DNA of 52,744 nucleotides from 66-474 sp036278635 (GCA_036278635.1 DASUKQ010000162.1:1-52744); one strand, 5' to 3'. Positions 26,338 to 35,540 are shown, counted from the first letter of the stretch. Numbers and translations are program-made. The notes: generated by a model from the sequence alone, not told the origin.

Positions 26338-26895
26338 TTACATCATGCCGGTCTGCAGCTTGGCTTCGTCCGACATCATCGTCTGGTTCCACGGGGGGTC
26401 GAATACGAGGTCGATCTGCGCCTCGGCGATGGTCGGAATCATTTCCAGTTTGGTGCGCGCGTCCTCGACCAGGATGTCGCCCATGCCGCACCCCGGAGCG
26501 GTGAGGGTCAGCTTCACGTAGACCTTGCGCTGGCCGTCGTCGCGGTGCTCCATGCTCAGATCGTAGACCAGTCCCAGATCGACGACGTTGATGGGAATCT
26601 CCGGATCGAAAACGGTCCGCAACTGTTCCCACACCACCAGTTCGACGTCCTCGTCGTTGGCGTTCTCGGGCACGCTGAGCGGCTCCGGCGGGGGCTTGCC
26701 GAGCGCGTCGGCGTCCTTGCCATCGACCCGGAACAGGCTGCCCTCGACGTACACGGTGAAACTGCCGCCGAGCGACTGGGTAATGTAGCCGGTCTGCCCG
26801 GCCGGCAGGTTGACGACGTCGCCATACGGCACGTGCACCGCGTGGCAGTCGCGCTGCAGGGTGAACGGTTCGCTGCTGGCACTGAATCCGGGCAT
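26338..26895 (-). CDS. sufT: Fe-S assembly protein SufT
   Basis: A 185-residue protein. The N-terminal SufT-specific region reads FTLQRDCHAVHVPYGDVVNLPAGQ, with GGSFTVYVEGSLFRVDGKDADALG following. The C-terminal half is a DUF59/MIP18 domain (EQLRTVFDPEIPINVVDLGLVYDL, LTAPGCGMGDIL, VFDPPWNQTMMSDEAKLQTG). SufT acts in maturation of iron-sulfur proteins. The start MPGFSASSEPF is chosen because the longer in-frame version adds a segment foreign to the family. No other suf genes are nearby. Confidence 0.92.
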   Translation of the reverse strand: MPGFSASSEPFTLQRDCHAVHVPYGDVVNLPAGQTGYITQSLGGSFTVYVEGSLFRVDGKDADALGKPPPEPLSVPENANDEDVELVVWEQLRTVFDPEIPINVVDLGLVYDLSMEHRDDGQRKVYVKLTLTAPGCGMGDILVEDARTKLEMIPTIAEAQIDLVFDPPWNQTMMSDEAKLQTGMM

Positions 26896-27089
26896 GGTCC
26901 TTGCGACGTTGGCGATGGGGCGGACGGAACTGCGCTCGACAGGATAGCAACCCGCCGCGGCTTCCCTCATTGATGGAGGTCACGACCCGCTCCCGCAACC
27001 CCTGCATGCCGCAGTGATTTCGCGGCAAGCTCGCCGCGGCACGCGCCGCTGGTCTATCATCGGACATTCTACTTTCTTGCCGGGTCCGT

Positions 27090-27575
27090 GTGGACGACTC
27101 CATCCCTTCCATGGCCGCCACCGAATCCACGTCCAGGCGGGACGCCATCCTCGACCGCGTGATTGGCGGCGTGACCTCGGCCTTCGGATGGCTGATGTGC
27201 ACGCTGGCCGCCGGTGCGCTCGCGGCGTTCGCGGCATTGGTGACCGGCATACGCCCGGGCTGGTTGATCCTGTTGCTGGCGTTGCCGCTTGCATGGGTAT
27301 TGAAAGTGTGCGGTTGCCTCGTTGCGCGCTGGGCGGCCCCGATTGCCGCAGCGGCGGTCCTGCTGGCGGGCTTCTACGCGACGTGCCTGGTGGCGATCGC
27401 ACGCATCGCCGCAGTGACCGGATTTCCGTTTGGCCTGGCGTTCCGCACCGGCGGCATCGGCCTGACCCTGCAGGTCGCGGAGCTCGGCCTGGACGCGCTG
27501 TCAATCCTGATCCATGCCGCCGCCGCGGTCGCCGCGGCGGTCCTGGCTACCTGGCTGGCGTCGCCGAGGTCATGA
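27090..27575 (+). CDS. Hypothetical membrane protein
   Basis: A 161-residue protein with four hydrophobic segments (about 28-50, 55-75, 82-108 and 133-158) rich in Ala, Leu and Val. No family motif is recognised. The listed start is GTG; an in-frame ATG at 27111 (MAATESTSRRDA) is an equally good choice and would shorten it by seven residues. It converges with pntB, whose stop is 16 bases away. Confidence 0.6.
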   Translation: MDDSIPSMAATESTSRRDAILDRVIGGVTSAFGWLMCTLAAGALAAFAALVTGIRPGWLILLLALPLAWVLKVCGCLVARWAAPIAAAAVLLAGFYATCLVAIARIAAVTGFPFGLAFRTGGIGLTLQVAELGLDALSILIHAAAAVAAAVLATWLASPRS

Positions 27576-27591
27576 GCTCGCGCCGCCGCGC

Positions 27592-29061
27592 TCACGCGTC
27601 GAGGCTTTTCAATCCCGTCACCAGTTCGCCCGCGGCGGCCTGGCCATCGCCGTAAAGCATCCGCGTGTTGTCGGCGTAGAACAGCGCGTTCTCGATCCCG
27701 GCAAAGCCCTTGCCGCGGCCACGCTTGATCACGATGACATTCTTCGCCTTCGAGACGTCCAGGATCGGCATGCCGTAGATCGGCGAGCCCTTGTCGGTAC
27801 GCGCAACGGGATTGACCACGTCATTGGCGCCGATCACCAGCGCGACGTCGGTGTTCGGAAATTCCGGATTGATGTCGTCCATGTCGGCGATCAGGTCGTA
27901 CGGCACCCCGGCCTCGGCAAGCAGCACGTTCATGTGTCCGGGCATGCGGCCGGCGACCGGATGGATCGCGAACTTCACCTTGACGCCACGCTCGATCAAC
28001 AACTTGGCGAATTCCCACACCTTGTGCTGCGCCTGGGCGACGGCCATGCCGTAGCCCGGCACGATCGCGACGCGTTCGGCGTAGGCCATCATCACCGCGG
28101 CATCGTTGGCGTCGATGGGCTTCAGCGCCCCCGCGATTTCCTGTTGTTCGCCACCGCCCCCCGCGCCGAAATTGCTGAACAGCACGTTCGCCAGCGAGCG
28201 GTTCATGGCCTTGGCCATCAACTGCGTCAACAGCGTGCCCGCTGCACCCACCACCATGCCGGCGATGATCATCGCCTCGTTCTGCAACACGAAACCCTCG
28301 AACGCGACCGCGAGGCCGGTCAAGGCGTTGTACATCGAGATCACGACCGGCATGTCGGCGCCGCCGATCGGCAGCGTCATCGCGATGCCGAACACCAGCG
28401 CCAGCACGAAGAATGCAACCAGCAGCCCCCACGCGAATGGATACCCGCCGATCGCGGCAACCAGTGCCAGTGCGCCGCACACGACCGCCGCGACGAAGAT
28501 CGCGAGGTTCACCCAGCGCTGCAGCGGAAACACGAAACGCCGGTCCATCCAGCCCTGCAACTTGGCAAACGCGATCAAGGAACCGGTGAACGAGATCGCG
28601 CCGATCAGCGCGCCCACGAACGCGAGCACCAACTCGGTCGTGCCAAGGTGTCCGGCCACGGAGGCCCAGGCCTCCGGCTGGATCGGCGAGGTATCGGGCA
28701 CCAGCTTGAGCGCGGCGTCGAACCTGATCAGTTCGACCGCGCCGATCGCCGCCGCGGCGCCGCCACCCATGCCGTTGAACAACGCCACCATTTGCGGCAT
28801 CGCGGTCATCGGCACGCGCCGTCCGACCCACCACGACAACCCCACGCCGACCACGATCGCGGCGATCATCCAGCCGAGGTTGTGCATGCCCGGCAGGAAG
28901 AACGTCACGAGGATGGCGGCCGCCATGCCAATGCCGGCCCAGACGATCCCGTTGCGCGCGGTGCGCGGCGAACTCATCCGCTTGAGGCCCCAGATGAAAA
29001 GGACCGCCGCGATGAAATAGATCGCTTCGACGATGGTCGGCATCCAACTTGGCAATGTCAT
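27592..29061 (-). CDS. pntB: NAD(P) transhydrogenase subunit beta
   Basis: A 489-residue protein. The N-terminal half is a membrane domain with about nine helices (PTIVEAIYFIAAVLFIWGLKRMSSP, ATTs such as GWMIAAIVVGVGLSWW). The C-terminal domain III binds NADP(H), with VAIVPGYGMAVAQAQ and VALVIGANDVVNP. The enzyme couples proton flow to hydride transfer between NADH and NADP. The start MTLPSWMPTIVEA gives the usual length. It is the last gene of the three-gene pnt operon. Confidence 0.95.
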   Translation of the reverse strand: MTLPSWMPTIVEAIYFIAAVLFIWGLKRMSSPRTARNGIVWAGIGMAAAILVTFFLPGMHNLGWMIAAIVVGVGLSWWVGRRVPMTAMPQMVALFNGMGGGAAAAIGAVELIRFDAALKLVPDTSPIQPEAWASVAGHLGTTELVLAFVGALIGAISFTGSLIAFAKLQGWMDRRFVFPLQRWVNLAIFVAAVVCGALALVAAIGGYPFAWGLLVAFFVLALVFGIAMTLPIGGADMPVVISMYNALTGLAVAFEGFVLQNEAMIIAGMVVGAAGTLLTQLMAKAMNRSLANVLFSNFGAGGGGEQQEIAGALKPIDANDAAVMMAYAERVAIVPGYGMAVAQAQHKVWEFAKLLIERGVKVKFAIHPVAGRMPGHMNVLLAEAGVPYDLIADMDDINPEFPNTDVALVIGANDVVNPVARTDKGSPIYGMPILDVSKAKNVIVIKRGRGKGFAGIENALFYADNTRMLYGDGQAAAGELVTGLKSLDA

Positions 29062-29126
29062 GGGAAGGTCCCCGGAAATGCGCAGGAGCCTGCGTGCAGG
29101 CGACCATCCCGCAGGCAATGGTTACG

Positions 29127-29150
29127 GGTCGCGAGCACGCTCGCTCCTAC
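29127..29150. repeat. Dispersed palindrome, copy 1 (GTAGGAGCG family)
   Basis: On the minus strand it begins GTAGGAGCGAGC and ends TCGCGACC. The core GCGAGC-AC-GCTCGC is palindromic. It aligns with 37213-37236 at 21 of 24 positions. Its first bases include the pntAB stop codon. Confidence 0.75.
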
Positions 29151-29443
29151 CCTTTGCCTGTCGGTTTGCTGGACTTGAACATCTCCAGCATCCGTTCGGT
29201 GACCACGTAGCCACCGGCGACGTTTCCGGCGGACAACAACACCGCGATCACGCCGATCGTGATCTCGACCGGCGTATCGGCATGGCCCAACGCCACCATC
29301 GCACCCACCAGCACGATCCCGTGCACGAAATTCGACCCCGACATCAACGGCGTGTGCAGGATGACCGGAACCCGGCTGATGATTTCGTAACCGGTGAACG
29401 CCGCCAACATGAAGATGTACAGTGCAAGAAAGCCGGTGATCAT
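29147..29443 (-). CDS. pntAB: NAD(P) transhydrogenase subunit alpha part 2 (membrane segment)
   Basis: A 98-residue protein with three membrane helices (MITGFLALYIFMLAAFTGYEII, SNFVHGIVLVGAMVAL and ITIGVIAVLLSAGNVAGGYVVTERML). This matches the C-terminal membrane part of PntA, encoded separately here. GGGAGG precedes the chosen ATG. Its stop codon lies inside a dispersed palindromic repeat. Confidence 0.93.
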   Translation of the reverse strand: MITGFLALYIFMLAAFTGYEIISRVPVILHTPLMSGSNFVHGIVLVGAMVALGHADTPVEITIGVIAVLLSAGNVAGGYVVTERMLEMFKSSKPTGKG

Positions 29444-29513
29444 GTTTTCCCTCCCGCGGGTGCGGTCATCATAACGGCACGTGTCGATGGCGCCATTGCA
29501 GCCATGGAGCCAT

Positions 29514-30620
29514 TCAAGCCCCGCTGCCGAACAGCACCTTGCCGTCGCGCGCGACACAGCTCTTCGCCACCAGCTCGTCGTCGAAATCCGGTTTCAGTTC
29601 GCCTTCCGTCACCAGCAGTTCGCTGAAGTGGGCCAGATTGCGCGCGTACATTTCCGACGCGTGCAACGGTGCGCCGGACGGCAGGTTCAGCGGCCCGATC
29701 ACGGTCACGCCATGGCGCTCGATGCGTTCACCCGGCTGCGTCGCCTCGCAGTTGCCGCCGCCCTCGGCGGCGAGGTCCACGATCACCGCGCCGGCCTTCA
29801 TCCCGTCCATCATCGCCAGCGGAACGATCTTCGGCGACGGCCGGCCCGGTACCGCCGCGGTCGTCACGATCACGTCCACGGTCTTGACGTGCTCGGCAAG
29901 TTTCGCCTGCTGCGCGGCGCGTTCCTCGGCGGTCAGCTCGCGCGCGTAACCGCCGCTGCCCGCCGCGCTGACCCCGAGGTCGAGGAACTTCGCACCCAGG
30001 GATTCGATCTGCTCGCGGGTTTCCGGGCGCACGTCGAAACCCTCCACCATCGCGCCCAGGCGGCGCGCGGTGGCGATCGCCTGCAACCCCGCGACACCCG
30101 CGCCGATCACCAGTACCTTCGACGGACGCAAGGTGCCCGCGGCGGTAGTCAGCATCGGGAAAAACTTGGGGGCCGCCTCGGCCGCGATCAGCATCGCGCG
30201 GTAACCCGCGACCGCCGCCTGCGAGGACAACACGTCCATCGCCTGCGCGCGGGTGGTGCGCGGCAGGAGTTCCAGCGAGAACGCGGTGAGCTTGCGCTGC
30301 GCGTAGGCCGCAAGCCGGTCCGCGCCGTTGTGCGGCTGCAATTGCCCGACCAGCACCGAGCCTTCCTTCATCGCGGACACGTTCTGGCCCGAGGGTGGCT
30401 GCACGCACAGCACGATCGCGGCCTGCCCCGCCACGCCGCCGGCATCCGCGAACGTCACGTCGGCATAGGCGGTGTCGGGAAAACCCGCGCGTTCGCCGGC
30501 GCCATGTTCCATGGCCACGCGCATTCCCCGCGCCGTGAATTTTTTCGCGGTTTCCGGCGTCAGGGCGACGCGGCGTTCGCCCTCGGCCGTTTCGCGCAAG
30601 GCGGCAATCGTGATCGGCAT
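29514..30620 (-). CDS. pntAA: NAD(P) transhydrogenase subunit alpha part 1 (NAD-binding)
   Basis: A 368-residue soluble subunit in the alanine-dehydrogenase/transhydrogenase family. The N-terminal ERRVALTPETAKKF, the nucleotide-binding VIGAGVAGLQAIATARRLGA and the loop GRPSPKIVPLAMMDGMKAGAVIVDLAAEGGGN are diagnostic of domain I. The start MPITIAALRE has GAGGA about 8 bases upstream. It is the first gene of the pnt operon and is divergent from the nitroreductase gene. Confidence 0.94.
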   Translation of the reverse strand: MPITIAALRETAEGERRVALTPETAKKFTARGMRVAMEHGAGERAGFPDTAYADVTFADAGGVAGQAAIVLCVQPPSGQNVSAMKEGSVLVGQLQPHNGADRLAAYAQRKLTAFSLELLPRTTRAQAMDVLSSQAAVAGYRAMLIAAEAAPKFFPMLTTAAGTLRPSKVLVIGAGVAGLQAIATARRLGAMVEGFDVRPETREQIESLGAKFLDLGVSAAGSGGYARELTAEERAAQQAKLAEHVKTVDVIVTTAAVPGRPSPKIVPLAMMDGMKAGAVIVDLAAEGGGNCEATQPGERIERHGVTVIGPLNLPSGAPLHASEMYARNLAHFSELLVTEGELKPDFDDELVAKSCVARDGKVLFGSGA

Positions 30621-30697
30621 GGCTTCCTCCTCGGCAACTCCGGCATCGTAGCCCATGACCGGTCCGGGCGATACGCCACGGCTGCTAGACTGCCCCG

Positions 30698-31291
30698 ATG
30701 CACGACGCCCGCCACCCCCATCAGCAGGCTCTCGGGTTCCTGCGCAATCGCCGGTCCGTCCCTGCCGCAAGACTTGCTACGCCGGGCCCGACGCCGGAAC
30801 AGCTGCGGGAAATCATTGCCGTCGCGATCCGCGTCCCGGACCACGGCAAGCTGACGCCGTGGCGCCTGGTCACCTTCACGGGCGAGGCAGGCGCGCGTTA
30901 CGGCGAGGCGCTCGCGACACTGCACGCGCAGGTGGATCCGGGCGTGCCCGCGGCAAAGCTGGTCAAGGACCGCGATCGTTTCGCACACTCACCGGCGATC
31001 CTGGCGGTGATCGCGCGCATCGACGAACGGCACCCGAAGATCCCGGCGCAGGAACAACTGCTGTCGGCGGGCTGCCTCGCGTTCAACCTGCTGCTCGCGG
31101 CGCAGGCATCGGGATTTGCGGCGCAATGGCTGACTGGCTGGTCGTGTTACGACCGCGACGCCGCGAAACTGCTGGGGCTGGCCGACAATGAGCGTGCCAT
31201 CGCCTACATCCACATCGGCAGCGCGGAATTCGAGCCGCCGGAGCGTACGCGGCCGGAGGTCGACCGGATCGCAGGCGCGTGGGCGGGATGA
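30698..31291 (+). CDS. Nitroreductase family protein (YdjA-like)
   Basis: A 197-residue flavoprotein of the nitroreductase superfamily. FLRNRRSVPAARL is the N-terminal FMN-phosphate binding RRS segment. IRVPDHGKLTPWRLVTF is the PDHGxLxPWR block typical of the YdjA group, and FAAQWLTGWSCYD also fits. It likely reduces an electron-poor substrate using NAD(P)H. Its stop overlaps the next gene by 4 bases (ATGA), forming the first gene of a coupled three-gene operon. Confidence 0.88.
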   Translation: MHDARHPHQQALGFLRNRRSVPAARLATPGPTPEQLREIIAVAIRVPDHGKLTPWRLVTFTGEAGARYGEALATLHAQVDPGVPAAKLVKDRDRFAHSPAILAVIARIDERHPKIPAQEQLLSAGCLAFNLLLAAQASGFAAQWLTGWSCYDRDAAKLLGLADNERAIAYIHIGSAEFEPPERTRPEVDRIAGAWAG

Positions 31292-32223
31292 GCACCGTGG
31301 CGCCAACGCCTGTCTCGACACCGGGTCCGACCGTCTACCTGATCGACGCCAGCATGTACGTGTTCCGCGCCTGGCATTCGATGCCGGACGCGTTTTTCGA
31401 CACCGACGGCAATCCGGTCAACGCGGTCCACGGCTTCGCGCGCTTCCTGCTGGATTTCCTCGAGCGCACCCGCGCGAGCCACGCGGTCGCCGCGTTCGAC
31501 ATCGCGCTCACCAGTTCCTTCCGCAACGCGATCTATCCGGCGTACAAGGCCAACCGCGATCCGGCGCCGCCCGAGCTGAAGCGGCAGTTCGGGTACTGCC
31601 GCGAAGTCGCGGCCGCGTTCGGCCTGACCGTGCTGGCCGATGCGGCCTACGAGGCGGACGACCTGATCGGAAGCGTGTTGCACGCCTCGCACCGCCACGG
31701 TTTGCACGCCGTCATCGTTTCGGCCGACAAGGATTTCGGGCAATTGCTGTGGAACGACGCCGAACAATGGGACTACGCGCGCGGCCAGCGCTGGGGCGCG
31801 GACGGCGTGCCGGCGAGACTGGGCGTGCGGTCGGACCAGGTGGTCGATTACCTCGCCCTGACCGGTGACGCGAGCGACAACATTCCCGGCGTGCCCGGCA
31901 TCGGCGCCAAGGGTGCCTGCGCACTGCTGGCGCACTTCGGCGATCTCGAAAGCCTGCTCGCGCGCATCGACGAGGTGCCGTTCCTGCGCCTGCGTGGCGC
32001 CGCGTCGCTGGCCGCGAAATTGCGCGCGCACGCCGAACTGGCGCGCCTGTCGCAACGCCTCGCGAGGATCGCGCTGGATGCGCCGGTCCCGGGCCACCCC
32101 GACGGATTCCTCAGGCAGGTACCCGACGCGGCCGAACTCGATCGGCTGTTCGAGCGACTCAGGATCGGCCCGCTCACGCGCACCCGCGCCCACCAGATCC
32201 TGCAATCGCGGGTCGCGGCATGA
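31288..32223 (+). CDS. Stand-alone 5'-3' exonuclease (DNA polymerase I N-terminal type)
   Basis: A 311-residue protein of the FEN/PolA-N family. Metal-binding acidic clusters are visible in VYLIDASMY, AAFD, YEADDLIGS and SADKDFGQLL. LTGDASDNIPGVPGIGAKGACALL is the helix-three-turn DNA-binding segment with its catalytic Asp pair. It lacks polymerase domains, so it resembles ExoIX/Xni or a flap endonuclease. The start is the ATG that overlaps the preceding stop (ATGA). Confidence 0.88.
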   Translation: MSTVAPTPVSTPGPTVYLIDASMYVFRAWHSMPDAFFDTDGNPVNAVHGFARFLLDFLERTRASHAVAAFDIALTSSFRNAIYPAYKANRDPAPPELKRQFGYCREVAAAFGLTVLADAAYEADDLIGSVLHASHRHGLHAVIVSADKDFGQLLWNDAEQWDYARGQRWGADGVPARLGVRSDQVVDYLALTGDASDNIPGVPGIGAKGACALLAHFGDLESLLARIDEVPFLRLRGAASLAAKLRAHAELARLSQRLARIALDAPVPGHPDGFLRQVPDAAELDRLFERLRIGPLTRTRAHQILQSRVAA

Positions 32224-32774
32224 ATCGCGACCCGCGCATTCCGCGCGACACGGAGGCGCCAATCGAGGTCCTGCACGCGGGCAAATGGTTGACGCTCAAG
32301 CAGCGCGGCCGCTGGGAGTTCGTCGAGCGCAACAACCCGCAAGGCGCGGTGATCATCGTCGCGGTCACGCCGGACGATCGCGTGCTGTTCGTCGAGCAAT
32401 ACAGGGTGCCGATCGGTCAATTCACGATCGAGATGCCGGCGGGCCTGATCGGCGATGCCGGCCATGTCGAAGGCGACAGCATCGACGTGGCCGCCCGCCG
32501 CGAACTCGAAGAGGAAACCGGCTATACCTGCGCGCGCGTGCTGCCACTCCACTCCGGTCCGTCGTCCGCGGGCATGAGCACCGAAATGATGCACTTCGTG
32601 CGCGCGCTGGACTTGCGCAGGATCGGCGAAGGCGGCGGCGACGCCACCGAGGACATCGTGGTCCATGCAGTTCCCCGCAACGAAGCCGGGGCCTGGCTGC
32701 ACGCCATGTCGGAAGACGGCTACTCGATCGATCCGAAACTGTTCGCGGGGCTGTGGTTCCTCGAACACGCTTGA
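32220..32774 (+). CDS. NUDIX hydrolase (ADP-ribose pyrophosphatase-like)
   Basis: A 184-residue protein. The Nudix helix is recognisable as AARRELEEETGY with the preceding EMPAGLIGDAGHVEGDSI loop, which is a few residues longer than the strict consensus. VLFVEQYRVPIGQFTIEMPAG is typical of ADP-ribose/ADP-sugar pyrophosphatases. The start ATG overlaps the exonuclease stop by 4 bases. A nested palindromic repeat follows the stop. Confidence 0.88.
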   Translation: MNRDPRIPRDTEAPIEVLHAGKWLTLKQRGRWEFVERNNPQGAVIIVAVTPDDRVLFVEQYRVPIGQFTIEMPAGLIGDAGHVEGDSIDVAARRELEEETGYTCARVLPLHSGPSSAGMSTEMMHFVRALDLRRIGEGGGDATEDIVVHAVPRNEAGAWLHAMSEDGYSIDPKLFAGLWFLEHA

Positions 32775-32793
32775 CTGGGGCTGGCGAAGTTTC

Positions 32794-32881
32794 GTAGCCC
32801 GGATGGAACAAAGTGGAATCCGGGAAGACCCCTCGCGCATTGCCCCGGATTCCGGCGCCGCGCGCCTGCATCCTGGGCTAC
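32794..32881. repeat. Nested palindromic repeat (GTAGCCCGGATG type)
   Basis: The outer arms GTAGCCCGGATG (32794-32805) and CATCCTGGGCTAC (32869-32881) pair with one bulge. The inner arms GGAATCCGGG (32815-32824) and CCCGGATTCC (32844-32853) pair perfectly. This is a familiar type of proteobacterial intergenic palindrome. No T-run follows, so it is not a standard terminator. Confidence 0.75.
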
Positions 32882-32959
32882 ACGTTACCGGCGAAGCGGT
32901 GTTGTGAGTCGTTGCGGCAACCCCGTGGCATGGCCGCGTGACGATCACGGACGATCGCA

Positions 32960-33352
32960 TCACAAATGCACCATCGCGAAACGCGCGATCAACAGGGCCG
33001 CCATCGCCAGCGTCACCAATACCGTCAAGCCGATCCCGGCCATGCGGCCAAACGAGCGCCCGGATGCCGACGACAGGCCGATCGCGTGCAGGATCCGGCC
33101 AACGATCAGCAAGGCGCCGAACAGGTGCAGCAACCCCGAGGGCGTTTGTTCGAGCGCAAGCAGGACCAGCAGCAGCAGCGCGATCGGAAGGTACTCGACG
33201 GCATTGGCGTGCACGCGGATCGCGCGGCCCAGGTCCGCATCGCCGCCACTGCCCAACCCCACGCGACGCGTGTTGCGCAACCACATGACGCGTGCCGCCA
33301 GCACAAGGATCAGCAACGCCCCGAGGGCGACATAGAATCCGGCAATCAGCAT
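32960..33352 (-). CDS. MAPEG family membrane protein (YecN-like)
   Basis: A 130-residue protein with four membrane helices. The family pattern is RVMWLRNTRRVGLGSGGDADLGRAIRVHANAVEYLPIALLLL, with the conserved R-x2-N-x3-Y (RVHANAVEYLP), followed by LFGALLIVGRILHAIG. Bacterial MAPEG proteins are poorly characterised; eukaryotic ones act on glutathione and eicosanoids. It starts 3 bases after the TMEM43 stop, so it is the third gene of a tight operon. Confidence 0.88.
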   Translation of the reverse strand: MLIAGFYVALGALLILVLAARVMWLRNTRRVGLGSGGDADLGRAIRVHANAVEYLPIALLLLVLLALEQTPSGLLHLFGALLIVGRILHAIGLSSASGRSFGRMAGIGLTVLVTLAMAALLIARFAMVHL

Positions 33353-33355
33353 GGT

Positions 33356-34396
33356 TCAGTCCTCGCGCAACCCGTGCCGAATGCGCCACGCGGCGACCGC
33401 GGCCCCCAGCACCGCGACCGCGACCAGGATCAACGCGGCCAGGTTGCGCACGTCGAACCAGTACGCCGCGGCCAGCGCCGCCAGTGGAACCACCGCAAGC
33501 GCCGGCGAGAGCGCGCGATCATGCCGGAGTCGGCGCGGCAGCAGCCATGCCACCCCGGCCCACGCCAGCAACGCCGCCAGCACGCGGCGCGCCCACTTGA
33601 AGTGTGGCGGTTGCGGGGCATCGGTCAACACGTCGGTCAGGGAATGCCGTCCGATCAGCACCTGCGCGATCGGCTCGCCCGCCGGGTTGCGCGCCGGCAC
33701 CAACGTGCCGTCCTCGCTGCGCCCGAACACGGTGAGGTACGACGGCGCGATACGCATCCAGCTGATACGCAAATCGCCAACCTGTGGCCGTGCCTGGTTC
33801 GCGCTGGTCACCAGCGTACCGTCGCGCGGCTGGAACGTCGCGGCCATGTTGGGCGGCAGGCGCGAAAGGTCCGGCTTGAACGGTTCCGGGCCGGGAACCA
33901 TGTGGACGATTTCCGGTGCCAGCCCGAACCCGGCGACCGTCACGTCCGGCGCATCGAAACGGGCGCGCCCGATCGGAAACGCGCCGGGATTCGCGTGCCC
34001 CGCAGGATCGTCGAACGCCGACGAATCGATCGGGTGGTCGAACCAGTCCAGCTCGTAGTTGCGCTGCCCGGCGTAGCGGGTTTCGTTCCACTGGAACATC
34101 TCGACCTTGCGGACCAGCGCTGGGGTGTCGACCGTGACCCCGAACTGCGCGTCCCGCGCCGGGGTCTTCACGTCGGGCGCGCCGACCGCCAGTACGAGGT
34201 GGCCATTGGTCGCGGGCCCGGGTTTTGCGGCGTTGCCGGTCACCACGAAGCCGCCGAGCGCGTCCTCACCCAACACGCGCAGCCGGTCGGCGTGCTCGGT
34301 GAAGCCCAGCAACACCAGGCCGAGCACCAGCAATGCCACGCCCAGCACCGCGGCGTTGCGGGAAGGATCATGGAAAAATCCGGGGAGACGCCTCAC
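33356..34396 (-). CDS. TMEM43 family membrane protein
   Basis: A 346-residue protein. One N-terminal helix (about 15-32, AAVLGVALLVLGLVLLGF) is followed by a large periplasmic domain containing VRKVEMFQWNETR and YELDWFDHPIDSSAF, signatures of the TMEM43/DUF1625 family. Three further helices lie at the C-terminus (about 265-345). The function of bacterial members is unknown. The gene lies between an MBL hydrolase and a MAPEG protein with spacings of 9 and 3 bases. Confidence 0.87.
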   Translation of the reverse strand: MRRLPGFFHDPSRNAAVLGVALLVLGLVLLGFTEHADRLRVLGEDALGGFVVTGNAAKPGPATNGHLVLAVGAPDVKTPARDAQFGVTVDTPALVRKVEMFQWNETRYAGQRNYELDWFDHPIDSSAFDDPAGHANPGAFPIGRARFDAPDVTVAGFGLAPEIVHMVPGPEPFKPDLSRLPPNMAATFQPRDGTLVTSANQARPQVGDLRISWMRIAPSYLTVFGRSEDGTLVPARNPAGEPIAQVLIGRHSLTDVLTDAPQPPHFKWARRVLAALLAWAGVAWLLPRRLRHDRALSPALAVVPLAALAAAYWFDVRNLAALILVAVAVLGAAVAAWRIRHGLRED

Positions 34397-34405
34397 GCCG
34401 CGAGC

Positions 34406-35275
34406 TTACAACGAAGCGCCGGCGAATTGCGCCTGCTCGTCCGTGACGCCGTAACGACCGCGCTCGTCGCGGCGCGGCGCGGCCATCGCGACGGCATGAT
34501 CGTGGGTGAAGAACAGCCGCACCCCGCGCGCGAGCTTGTCATCGAGGAATTCGCGCTTTTCGTCGATCAGCATCTCGGGGGCGCGGTCGTACCCCATCGT
34601 GACCGGCAGGTGCACCCACGGCCGCCCGGGGACGAGGTCCGCGCAATACACCACCCCGCCCCGGCCGCCCGGCCCGACGATTTCCGCCAGCATCAGTCCC
34701 GGGGTGTGGCCCTGCGAATAATGGAAGCGCACGGCCTTGCCGAGCGTGCGCGAATACTCGCCATCGACCTTTTCCAGGCGCCCGCTTTGCTCCAGCAATT
34801 CCGGCACGCCCGGCACGAACGAGGCGCGGTCGCGCGGATGCGGGTGCGTGGCGCGCAGCCAGTGCCCGGCGCTGACGAGACAGGTCGCGTTGGGGAACAG
34901 CAGCTGCACCGGTGCGCCCTCTTCCCACGGTGCCAGCAGTCCGCCCACATGATCGAAGTGCAGGTGCGAGAGCACGACGACGTCGATGTCTTCGTGCGAA
35001 AGCCCGGCCGCGTGCAGCGACTCCAGCAACACGTGCCGGTCTTCGACCACTCCGTAGCGCTCGCGCAGCTTCGGCTCGAAGAACGCGCCGATGCCCGTCT
35101 CGAACAACACGTTGCGACCATCAAGATCGGTCGCCAGCAGGCAGCGGCACGCCAGCGGAATGCGGTTTTGGTCATCGACCGGCACCCATTTCGACCACAT
35201 TGCCTTCGGCGCGTTGCCGAACATGGCTCCGCCGTCGAGCTTCTGGGTGTTGCCTTCGATCGAATACAGTTTCAT
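34406..35275 (-). CDS. MBL-fold metallohydrolase
   Basis: A 289-residue protein of the metallo-beta-lactamase fold. The metal motif HLHFDH has His104, His106, Asp108 and His109. Further ligands are SAGHW, the GHTPGLM turn, the CADL aspartate and the final FTHDH. The sequence resembles lactonase-like/YtnP-type enzymes, but no specific substrate is indicated. It is the first gene of the MBL-TMEM43-MAPEG operon. Confidence 0.87.
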   Translation of the reverse strand: MKLYSIEGNTQKLDGGAMFGNAPKAMWSKWVPVDDQNRIPLACRCLLATDLDGRNVLFETGIGAFFEPKLRERYGVVEDRHVLLESLHAAGLSHEDIDVVVLSHLHFDHVGGLLAPWEEGAPVQLLFPNATCLVSAGHWLRATHPHPRDRASFVPGVPELLEQSGRLEKVDGEYSRTLGKAVRFHYSQGHTPGLMLAEIVGPGGRGGVVYCADLVPGRPWVHLPVTMGYDRAPEMLIDEKREFLDDKLARGVRLFFTHDHAVAMAAPRRDERGRYGVTDEQAQFAGASL

Positions 35276-35398
35276 GCAGTCATTTTATTCCTGTGCGGCC
35301 AGCAAGTGTTTCCCGGGATAGCCAAGGCTTGGACCGGATAACACCTCAGGAGTTGCCGGCCAAGCCTGGCGCGGCTTGACGGCGCCACGCGGTTCACT

Positions 35399-35502
35399 CT
35401 TCCCCCTTCAAGGGGGAGGCAGGGAGGGGGATGGGTTTCGGATCTTGGCCCACCACGACAGGAAACCCATCCCCACCCAACCCTCCCCTTGAAGGGGAGG
35501 GC
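35399..35502. repeat. Long inverted repeat related to the 25.6-kb array
   Basis: The left arm (about 35399-35439) reads CTTCAAGGGGGAGGCAGGGA onward to GGGATGGGTTTC. The right arm (35461-35502) is its near reverse complement, GGAAACCCATCCCCACCC onward to CCCCTTGAAGGGGAGGGC. Each arm ends in its own small hairpin around TTGAA or TTCAA. The AAACCCATCCCC segment is also the leader of the repeat at 25581. Confidence 0.8.
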
Positions 35503-35540
35503 TTGCAAGTCTGTCGCTCAACCGGCACGCCCGGAAATAA

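Noticed and set aside
32966..35341. A 791-codon open frame on the plus strand
   Set aside because: It is antisense to the MBL-TMEM43-MAPEG operon, whose products match known families.
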